Source: Rhizobiales bacterium Y(2018) (GTDB lineage: Bacteria; Pseudomonadota; Alphaproteobacteria; Rhizobiales; Aestuariivirgaceae). From it: a stretch of DNA of 64,000 bases. Numbering within the stretch: position 1 is the first letter of the stretch; every line of letters starts with the position of its first letter. The DNA lies in NCBI GenBank assembly GCA_005502925.1, contig SCPD01000004.1, forward strand, positions 1 to 64,000, read 5' to 3'. A program made the position numbers and the translations under genes. Below the pieces are notes generated by a model. That model was not told the DNA's origin. It made no database searches and saw nothing but the letters and a program-made list of their open reading frames with translations. Positions 57,391 through 64,000 of this stretch are shown piece by piece.

Positions 57391-57957
57391 CTATTCCTTG
57401 ACCAGCTCCATGATGGCGTCCGGGAACACCACCGATTCATATTGGGGATAAGCTTCGCGCAGCGCCGCGACCTGCTGGGCGTCGCTGCCGCGGACCAGGT
57501 ACCAGAGGTCGCCATCCAGCATGGCGAGCGTCGCCGAGCGCATGAGGGTCTTGCCCTCGCCACCCGTCGTCATCACCGTTTCGGTCGGGATGAGCAGATA
57601 GGGCGTTCCGTCCGCCACATGCCCATGCTCGGCCTTGGCCATGTCGAGCGTGAAGGAATGAACCGGCAGCGCTTCCAATGTCTGGCCGATGAGATCGCCC
57701 AGCGCTTTGCGGATGTCGTCCTCGCTTGTTTTGTCGTGCTCGGCCATCTGCTTGATGATGCGCGGCGGGATGGCCTTGACGAGGATGGGCACATCCTTGC
57801 CTTCCATCGCCTTGTCGTACATCTCGACGGCCGAATTGAGCATGGTGCTCTCGGCGTCGGTGAGGTCGCGCGCCTGCACATTCTGCGCGCCCGCGAAACA
57901 GCACAACGCGGCGATGGCCGCAAGAAAACGCCCCCGAAGTCCCCTCACATGTGGCAT
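57391..57957 (-). CDS. Exported hypothetical protein inside the pnt operon
   Basis: The 188-residue protein has a signal peptide (hydrophobic 11-25, cleavage near VQA|RD) and mixed alpha/beta sequence (SEDDIRKALGDLIGQTLEAL, TPYLLIPTETVM, YPQYESVVFPDAIMELV). I do not recognise the family. Its ATG overlaps the pntA2 stop by one base (TGATG) and its stop lies two bases before pntB, so it is fully embedded. A periplasmic accessory role is inferred only from context. Confidence 0.8.
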   Translation of the reverse strand: MPHVRGLRGRFLAAIAALCCFAGAQNVQARDLTDAESTMLNSAVEMYDKAMEGKDVPILVKAIPPRIIKQMAEHDKTSEDDIRKALGDLIGQTLEALPVHSFTLDMAKAEHGHVADGTPYLLIPTETVMTTGGEGKTLMRSATLAMLDGDLWYLVRGSDAQQVAALREAYPQYESVVFPDAIMELVKE

Positions 57958-58289
57958 CAGTGGGTCTTCGCGGACTTGGCGGCCGGATCCTTCTTCTTGT
58001 ACATCGCCAGCATGCGCTGGGTGACGAGGAAGCCGCCGAAGATGTTGACCGAGGCGAGGATGAGCGCCAGGAAGCCGAAGATCATCGCCAGTGTCGAGCC
58101 TGATGCGATGGCGCCGGCGCCGACCGCCAGAAGTGCCCCGACCACGATGACCGAGGAGATCGCGTTGGTGACCGACATCAAGGGCGTGTGCAGCGCCGGC
58201 GTGACGTTCCACACCACGTAATAGCCGACGAACACCGCCAGCACGAAGATCGCGAAAAGCGAGACGAAGGGATCGATCGCATGTTCCAT
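57957..58289 (-). CDS. pntA2: NAD(P) transhydrogenase subunit alpha 2
   Basis: The 110-residue protein carries three to four membrane helices (about 8-28, 42-66, 70-92) with [13 protein letters not shown], the diagnostic sequence of the small alpha-2 membrane subunit in split transhydrogenases. It lies 15 bases after pntA1. Confidence 0.95.
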   Translation of the reverse strand: MEHAIDPFVSLFAIFVLAVFVGYYVVWNVTPALHTPLMSVTNAISSVIVVGALLAVGAGAIASGSTLAMIFGFLALILASVNIFGGFLVTQRMLAMYKKKDPAAKSAKTH

Positions 58290-58304
58290 CGCAGGCGGGC
58301 CCTT

Positions 58305-59417
58305 TTAGGATTTGAACATCTTGTGCACCAGCTCGCCGTCCTTGGCGACAAGCGTGCCGGTGATGATCTCGTCCGCCCAATCGATCTTGAGCGCCCCGTC
58401 CTTGATCAGGGGATCGAGGAAGTTCTGCAGATTCCGTGCATAGAGCGGCGAGGCATTGCCGGCGAGGCGGCCGGCGAGATTGAGGTTGCCCATGATCGTG
58501 ACGCCCTTGTGCATGACGATCTCACCCGGCTTCGACAGCGGGCAGTTGCCGCCGCGCTCGACCGCCAGATCAACGATCACCGAGCCGGGCTTCATCGTCT
58601 CGACCATTTCCGGGGTCACCAGGACCGGCGCCGGCCGGCCCGGAATGAGCGCGGTGGTGATGACGATGTCTTGAATCTTGATGTGCTCGGCGACGAGGGC
58701 CGCCTGCTTGGCCTTGTCCTCGGCCGAGAGCTCACGCGCATAACCGCCGGCGGTGGCCGCATCGGCGACGTCGGCGAAGACGAATTTGGCGCCGAGGCTC
58801 TTCACCTGCTCTTCGGTCGCCTTGCGCACGTCGGTCGCCGACACGATGGCGCCCAGGCGGCGCGCCGTGGCGATGGCCTGGAGGCCGGCGACGCCGACGC
58901 CCATGATGAAGACCTTGGCCGGCGGAACCGTGCCCGCCGCCGTCATCATCATCGGAAAGGCGCGGCCGAATTGCGCGGCGGCATCGATCACCGCCTTGTA
59001 GCCGGCGAGATTGGCCTGCGACGACAGCACGTCCATCGACTGGGCGCGCGTGATGCGCGGCATCAGCTCCATGGCGAAGAGGGTCAGGCCCTGCTTGGCG
59101 AGCGTCTCGAGCCCCGGGCGGTCGCCATAAGGGTCGAGAATGGCCGTCACCAGGGCGCCCTTCTTGAGCGTCCCCGTGGTCCGGGCCTCGGGACGGCGGA
59201 CGCTGAGCAGAATGTCGGCATCCTGGAGCGCCGCCTCGCCATTGCCGATCTTGGCGCCGGCGCCGGCGAAGGCGTCATCCGAAATGAACGCGCCCTTGCC
59301 CGCTCCGGCTTCGACGGCGACGTCGAAGCCCTTCTTGATGAAGGCCTTGATGGTGTCGGGTGTCGCCGCAACGCGGCTCTCGCCCGGGAATGTTTCGGCT
59401 GAGACCGCGATCTTCAT
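58305..59417 (-). CDS. pntA1: NAD(P) transhydrogenase subunit alpha 1
   Basis: The 370-residue protein is the NAD-binding domain I. It shows the alanine-dehydrogenase/PNT start AVSAETFPGESRVAATPDT, the nucleotide fold IMGVGVAGLQAIATARRLGA, and the PNT C-terminal region GNLNLAGRLAGNASPLYARN. It lacks the membrane tail, so it is the split form. A COX IV-like gene precedes it by 12 bases. Confidence 0.96.
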   Translation of the reverse strand: MKIAVSAETFPGESRVAATPDTIKAFIKKGFDVAVEAGAGKGAFISDDAFAGAGAKIGNGEAALQDADILLSVRRPEARTTGTLKKGALVTAILDPYGDRPGLETLAKQGLTLFAMELMPRITRAQSMDVLSSQANLAGYKAVIDAAAQFGRAFPMMMTAAGTVPPAKVFIMGVGVAGLQAIATARRLGAIVSATDVRKATEEQVKSLGAKFVFADVADAATAGGYARELSAEDKAKQAALVAEHIKIQDIVITTALIPGRPAPVLVTPEMVETMKPGSVIVDLAVERGGNCPLSKPGEIVMHKGVTIMGNLNLAGRLAGNASPLYARNLQNFLDPLIKDGALKIDWADEIITGTLVAKDGELVHKMFKS

Positions 59418-59429
59418 ATGTCGGAGGTC

Positions 59430-59717
59430 CTAGCCGACGTTGACGGCGGTGATCAGTCCGAAAAGCACGAGGACGCCGGCCGACAGCAGCCAGCGCTCCG
59501 AGCCTGAGCGCGCATCGATGAGAACTGCGATGCAGCCAATGATCAGGCCGGCGAAACCGATGAATACATTCAAGGACTTGCCGAAGGCGAAGCAGCTGAG
59601 CGCGACGAGCACGAAGCCGCAGATGATACCGAGCGCCACCGAGCCCCGGATGAAGGCGCTGTAGGTCCTGCGATGCGCATCCATATCCAGATGGTGGTCG
59701 ACTGATTGCTCCGCCAT
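59430..59717 (-). CDS. aa3-type cytochrome c oxidase subunit IV-like protein
   Basis: The 95-residue protein starts with a polar N-terminus (DHHLDMDAHRRTYSAFIRG) followed by two or three membrane helices (about 25-50, 53-68 and 77-95). The MDxxxHxxTYxxF pattern matches the small bacterial aa3 oxidase subunit IV family found upstream of pntA in alphaproteobacteria. It probably belongs to the pnt transcript; a role in respiration is only family-based. Confidence 0.82.
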   Translation of the reverse strand: MAEQSVDHHLDMDAHRRTYSAFIRGSVALGIICGFVLVALSCFAFGKSLNVFIGFAGLIIGCIAVLIDARSGSERWLLSAGVLVLFGLITAVNVG

Positions 59718-59882
59718 GTCGAAAATCCCCTCAAAACCTTGGAATCTGAGGAGACTTACCTAGCCTAGAGCCTTACCCGCCGCAAGAACTGAGGTCCGGC
59801 GCGGCGATGAGTCCCAGACCCGCCTTCAAAATCCCGCAAAGGAAGGGCATTATCTTCGTCATTCCCCTGCCCCGGACGGCAC

Positions 59883-62840
59883 ATGCGACGGCGAATGTTT
59901 GTCCTTTGGCTCGTGTTTCTCCTGGGACTTCCGGGAGTGGCGGGGCTGTGCGTCGCACAGGATTCTACGCCGCCCGACATCCCTCTCCTCACGCGGCAGG
60001 CCCAGGCCGGACATGCGGGTGCAATGGTAGCGCTCGGCGAAGCCTATCTGGACGGTATCGGCGTCAAGCGCGATCTCGACGCCGCCATAGGCTGGTTCAC
60101 GCCCGTTGCCCGGACGAATGACGCCAACGCGCTTTATCTGTTGAGCTTCGCGCTCAGGGAAAGGGGCAAGCCTGGCGACCTCGACGAGGCCTTGCGCCAT
60201 GCGGTCACGGCCTTGAGCCTGACAAAGAAACGCAAAGGATGGGAATTCCTCGTAGCCAACATCCAGTCGCAGCTCGGCTTCGTCTACGAAAAGCTCGGCC
60301 GCTTCGAGGAGGCCGTCGTCGCCTATGAAGCGGCACGCCGCATCTTCGAAGACAAACTGGGCCAGAGCCATCCACAGGTCGCGGGCGCCTATATGAACCT
60401 CGCCAACGGCCTCGCCGGCGCCGGACTGCAGGAAGAGTCCCTTGCCGCCACGGAGACCGCGATACGGCTGATCTCCCGGCTTCCCGGGACTGATCAAGAG
60501 CCCCTGGGCAGCCTCTATCTGAATAAGGCGGTCAGTCTCATCAGCCTTGCGCGCTACGGCGAGGCGCTCGAGGCTGTCGATCAAGCCCAGGCTGTTTACG
60601 AGAAGCTCGGTGGTCAGAATGCCTTCCGGGTCGGCGATGTCCTCAGGAATCGCAGTAGGGTCCTAAATTTGGTTGGCCGCAATCAGGAAGCGATCGAGGC
60701 GGCGCAAGGCGCGCTGACCTTCTACGGTCAAATACCCTCACCCGATCAAAGCACACTCGCCGCCACCCATGGCATACTCGGCCTCGCCTATCGGGACCTT
60801 CGCCGCTACGACGAGGCCCGCGCGCAATTTCGCGCCGCCGCCACGATACTCGAGAACTCCTCCCGCGCCAGTCGCATCGAGCTGATGCATCCGCTCATCA
60901 ATCTCGGCAATGTGGATGACGAACTCGGGCAATTCGAGAATGCCCTGGCGAACTATCAACAAGCCTTGAATATCATCCTCGACACCTACGGCCTCGATCA
61001 TGCCGAGGCGGCCGGCATGCTGAGCCGGATCGGCAACACGTCCTTAAAGCTTAAACGCTATGACGCGGCGCTCGATTACGGCCTTCAAGCCTTGCTCATT
61101 CAAACCAGCGCCACGGACGCCGATGTCGACAATCAACGCTACACTTACCGCATGCTGGCGCGCATTCTTGCGGCCACCGGCAACCGGACGACGGCCATAT
61201 TCTTCGCCAAGCAGGCGGTCAATGCGCATCAGGAGGTGCGCGCCCGCAATAGCACCCTGTCGGACGAAACGAGGGCGACGCTCGGACAGAGCTTTCAGCC
61301 TTCCTATCGCCTGCTGTCGGACCTGCTCCTCGACGATGGACAATACTCGGAAGCCCAATTCGTGGGCGGCTTGCTGAAGCAGCAGGAATTCTACGAGTTC
61401 ACGCGCAGCAGCGCCGGCCGCTCTTCGGCGAGCCGGGACATAGAACCGGGCAGCATTCGCCTCGACGAGGCCGAAGAGAGCTTCTGGACGGATATGAGGG
61501 CGTCGATGGCACCCGCCCTCCAGATCGCTTCGGAAATGCGCGCACTCAAGGCCACGCGGGAAGAGACAGGAGCCGCCTTGCTTGAGGACAAGCTGCGGAT
61601 GCAGGAGCTTGTCGCCAAGCGTGATCAGGCCATGCAGGTGTTCTTTGCATCTACCCGCAATCTCATCGACCGCACCGAAACGGCGAAGAAGACGGCAGTT
61701 CAGTTCGGACAACGTTATGCGGAGAAGATTGAGGCGGATCTGAACTCCATGAGCCCCAATACGGTCCTCCTGCAGATCTTGAGCCAGGATAACAGTTTGC
61801 ATGTCTTCATCAGAGCCGCTGGACGCCAGATGATCTATCGCATGCTGCCCGTGAATCGCGCCGAGCTTGCCAATAAGGTGTCGGCAACGCTTGCCGCCGT
61901 GCGGGACCGCGACGAGGACGCCCTTGCCCAGCTTGCCGGCCTCTATGATGACATCATCAGGCCGGTGCGGTCCGATCTCGACGCCGCGGTCGGCCTGAAG
62001 AGCCCCGAAGCGCCGATTCTTCTCCTCGATCTGTCCGGCTTCCTTCGTTACGTGCCCTTCGCGGCGCTTTATGACGGCCGGCGCTATCTCGTCGAAGATT
62101 TCGCGCCGGCGCTCTACAATCCGGCCAGTCCGACAAAATTCGTGCCCATGCGCCGCGATCGGATCAGAGGAGCGGGCTTCGGCGTCACGCGACCATTTCC
62201 CGGCTTCGCGGCGTTGCCAGGCACGGCCCGCGAGTTGGAAACAGTTTTCAAGATCATCGCGGGCAAACCCAGATTCGACGACGACTTCACTCAAAAAAGC
62301 CTCGCCAAGGCGCTCTCGACCAAACCTCAGATCCTCCACATCGCAAGTCATTTCCGCTTTCGACCCGGCAACGAAGCCAACTCCTATCTGCTCCTCGGCA
62401 ACGGCGACGGCCTCTCCTTGGATCAGCTGCGCTCGCAGAAGCGGTATAATTTCCGGGGCATCGATCTGATCACGCTTTCGGCTTGCGAGACGGCTCTCGG
62501 CGGTGGTGCGGAGGGCGAGGAAATCGAAAGCTTCGGCGTGCTCGCGCAAAACAAAGGCGCCTCAGCCGTGATGTCGACGCTCTGGCAGATCGCCGACGAT
62601 TCGACGGCAAAGCTCATGGCGGACTTCTATGAAGGTCTCATCACCCATGATCTCGATAAGGCCCGAGCCCTGAGACAGGCCCAGCTCGACCTGATCCAAG
62701 GCGCCAAGCCCGAGTCACAAGTCGCCCAGGCCAGCCGCGCAATGACGGCGCTCGAAGACACAGATGAGATCGACAGCACGATGCCCACCGCTCACCCCTA
62801 TTATTGGGCCGCCTTCATCCTCATGGGGAACTGGATGTAA
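59883..62840 (+). CDS. Secreted Sel1/TPR protein with CHAT peptidase domain
   Basis: The 985-residue protein has a signal peptide (hydrophobic 5-24, cleavage near CVA|QD). A Sel1-type repeat follows (residues ~47-77, AMVALGEAYLDGIGVKRDLD), then TPR repeats (~130-470), a linker helix, and a C-terminal CHAT domain (about 660-985). The caspase-like dyad is visible as His823 in LHIASHF and Cys868 in LSACETALGG. It is divergent from the pnt region (165-base gap). A similar gene follows in tandem. Secreted location and the TPR sensor suggest regulated proteolysis outside the cytoplasm; target unknown. Confidence 0.92.
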   Translation: MRRRMFVLWLVFLLGLPGVAGLCVAQDSTPPDIPLLTRQAQAGHAGAMVALGEAYLDGIGVKRDLDAAIGWFTPVARTNDANALYLLSFALRERGKPGDLDEALRHAVTALSLTKKRKGWEFLVANIQSQLGFVYEKLGRFEEAVVAYEAARRIFEDKLGQSHPQVAGAYMNLANGLAGAGLQEESLAATETAIRLISRLPGTDQEPLGSLYLNKAVSLISLARYGEALEAVDQAQAVYEKLGGQNAFRVGDVLRNRSRVLNLVGRNQEAIEAAQGALTFYGQIPSPDQSTLAATHGILGLAYRDLRRYDEARAQFRAAATILENSSRASRIELMHPLINLGNVDDELGQFENALANYQQALNIILDTYGLDHAEAAGMLSRIGNTSLKLKRYDAALDYGLQALLIQTSATDADVDNQRYTYRMLARILAATGNRTTAIFFAKQAVNAHQEVRARNSTLSDETRATLGQSFQPSYRLLSDLLLDDGQYSEAQFVGGLLKQQEFYEFTRSSAGRSSASRDIEPGSIRLDEAEESFWTDMRASMAPALQIASEMRALKATREETGAALLEDKLRMQELVAKRDQAMQVFFASTRNLIDRTETAKKTAVQFGQRYAEKIEADLNSMSPNTVLLQILSQDNSLHVFIRAAGRQMIYRMLPVNRAELANKVSATLAAVRDRDEDALAQLAGLYDDIIRPVRSDLDAAVGLKSPEAPILLLDLSGFLRYVPFAALYDGRRYLVEDFAPALYNPASPTKFVPMRRDRIRGAGFGVTRPFPGFAALPGTARELETVFKIIAGKPRFDDDFTQKSLAKALSTKPQILHIASHFRFRPGNEANSYLLLGNGDGLSLDQLRSQKRYNFRGIDLITLSACETALGGGAEGEEIESFGVLAQNKGASAVMSTLWQIADDSTAKLMADFYEGLITHDLDKARALRQAQLDLIQGAKPESQVAQASRAMTALEDTDEIDSTMPTAHPYYWAAFILMGNWM

Positions 62841-62922
62841 GCCCGAAGGCCTTGAGCTGCCGCTATTCGGCTGGAAAAACCTCCCGCTCGCGTCATAATC
62901 GGGCATTATCTCGGAATGATCC

Positions 62923-64000
62923 ATGCGACGGCAATTCGCAAATTTCTGGCTTGCAGTGTTCTTGTGCCTTGTAGGGGCGGATATGTCGCGCCCGGCTCGG
63001 GCCGATCAAGCCGACGTCCCCGCGTTAGCCGCCAGAGCTCAGTCCGGCGACACCAACGCCATGGTCGAGCTAGGGCGGGCATATCTCGACGGCCAGGGAA
63101 AAGATCGCGATCTCGACGCTGCGATCACATGGCTCAGGCGCGCAGCCGAGGCCGACGATCTCCAGGCCACCTACTTGCTGAGCGTTGCTCTGACAGAAAG
63201 AGCGGAACCTGGAGACCTGGACCAGGCTTTGCTTCACGGCGGAACTGTCTTGAGAAACATCGAGGCCAGTCACGCGGACGGTCCTGGAGAAGGCAGCAGG
63301 GATATTGTCTTGATCAACACCCGGCTGGGGATCATCTATCAGAAGCTCGGCCGCGTGTCCGAATCCATCGCCGCCTATGACGCGGCCCGCGAGACTTCCG
63401 AGCGCGCCTTTGGCCGGAATGCCCTGACTGGCTCGGCCTATGCGAATCTGGCTGTCGGGCTTGGCGCGGCAGGGCGCTTTGCGGATGCCTTCGCCGCCAA
63501 TGAGACCGCCTTGTCGATCTTCACCGGCCTCGGCGAGACGGAAAGCCGGGACGTCGCAGACATTCATGTGAACCGGGCGAGCCTCCTCCAAGGCACGGCC
63601 CGCTATCGGGAGGCGTTGCAGGCATACGAGCAGGCCCGCGCGACATTTATGAAGCTCGAGGGCGACAGCAGCCCTGCCCTTGCCAGCGTGCTCAGCAATA
63701 TGAGCATCGTTCATATGGAGCTGAACAACTTCAAGGACGCGCTCGAGCTCCTGCAGCAGGCGCTCGCCCTTCATCGCATGTCGGCATCCCCGAGCGAGGA
63801 GACGATTGCTAATTTCCTCGGCAATATCGGATGGGCCTATAATGGACTCGGCCGCCACGACGAGGCCCGCACTCACTTCGAGGCCGCGCGCGCGGCTTTC
63901 GATCGCCTCTATGGCCCGTCAAATCTCCACAGCATGCGCGCCATCGTCAATCTCGGCACGTTGGATGACGACCTCGGAAAGCATGAGAACGCATTGGCCA
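62923..64000 (+). CDS. Secreted Sel1/TPR protein, tandem paralogue, C-terminus cut by window edge
   Basis: The frame begins at ATG 62923 and stays open to the window end (at least 359 codons). Signal peptide with cleavage near ARA|DQ. A Sel1-type repeat (AMVELGRAYLDGQGKDRDLD) and TPR units match the order in the upstream gene, for example YEQARATFMKLEGDSSPALA and LGNIGWAYNGLGRHDEAR. The layout and motifs are those of the gene at 59883-62840 with clear divergence, so it is a tandem paralogue. The presence of a CHAT domain cannot be seen here. Confidence 0.88.
   Translation, partial: MRRQFANFWLAVFLCLVGADMSRPARADQADVPALAARAQSGDTNAMVELGRAYLDGQGKDRDLDAAITWLRRAAEADDLQATYLLSVALTERAEPGDLDQALLHGGTVLRNIEASHADGPGEGSRDIVLINTRLGIIYQKLGRVSESIAAYDAARETSERAFGRNALTGSAYANLAVGLGAAGRFADAFAANETALSIFTGLGETESRDVADIHVNRASLLQGTARYREALQAYEQARATFMKLEGDSSPALASVLSNMSIVHMELNNFKDALELLQQALALHRMSASPSEETIANFLGNIGWAYNGLGRHDEARTHFEAARAAFDRLYGPSNLHSMRAIVNLGTLDDDLGKHENALA

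Noticed and set aside
55415-57451. Long open plus-strand frame opposite pntB and the dioxygenase-like gene
   Set aside because: It is antisense to well-supported genes, has His/Asp/Arg-rich shadow composition typical of GC-rich codon bias, and no family match or SD.
59883-64000. CHAT protease as a gasdermin or CRISPR-linked immune module
   Set aside because: No gasdermin-like, CRISPR or STAND gene is in the window and both proteins have signal peptides.

Overview
The window is GC-rich, gene-dense chromosomal DNA from an alphaproteobacterium, most probably of the order Hyphomicrobiales (Rhizobiales) or a close relative. The evidence is lineage-specific genes (a TrcR/DUF1013 regulator, an RcdA/DUF1465 adaptor, DUF1192, DUF4164, short DUF465 proteins, a COX IV-like aa3 protein), a 6S RNA candidate beside the 5-formyl-THF cyclo-ligase gene, a class I aldolase in the tkt-pgk-fba cluster, and the gene order yebC-ruvCAB-ybgC-tolQRAB-pal-cpoB-tilS-ftsH-folP-glmM. 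I saw no rRNA, tRNA, CRISPR array, phage or transposase gene. The species cannot be named from this sequence.

Layout. 1-4330: a truncated glycine-rich secreted protein, serA-serC with a structured leader, and an outer-membrane beta-barrel gene. 4548-5441: a DMT exporter. 5457-22786: a long minus-strand housekeeping block for cell-wall precursor, folate, protease, tRNA-Ile lysidine, Tol-Pal and Holliday-junction functions, including two adjacent pal genes and an unknown membrane protein coupled inside ruvAB. 22958-27050: a small hypothetical, YmdB, the cyclo-ligase, 6S RNA, a BKACE enzyme with a divergent CGNR regulator and matching operators, then zapA and DUF4164. 27219-31518: tkt-pgk-fba without gap. 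31595-34681: cupin, two divergent DUF465 genes, purEK, rpsU. 34878-44255: metabolic and accessory genes (inositol-phosphatase family, PrpE, cupin, matrixin-type protease, MFS, two SDRs, GNAT, AraC regulator, a repeat-containing secreted protein). 44715-48280: a cell-cycle flavoured neighbourhood (TrcR, quinone oxidoreductase, DUF1192, RcdA) with a candidate sRNA. 48437-52952: small genes, rpmE and a lipid-A-type ABC exporter. 53015-59717: an unassigned MotA/MotB-like pair, then a phytanoyl-CoA-dioxygenase-like gene downstream of a transhydrogenase (pnt) operon carrying one extra gene. 59883-64000: two tandem secreted Sel1/TPR proteins; the first ends in a CHAT protease domain and the second runs off the window.

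Intergenic DNA carries at least eight dispersed palindromic elements of related design. They are built as one or two hairpins with a fixed core, and they often abut stop codons. Two inverted copies of the TolQ/rpsU-side element differ by compensatory stem changes, so their folding seems to be conserved. Best targets for follow-up are the tandem CHAT/TPR pair, the MotAB-like stator module, the extra coupled genes inside the ruv and pnt operons, the CGNR operator pair, and the anti-SD-loop sRNA candidate at about 47500-47604.
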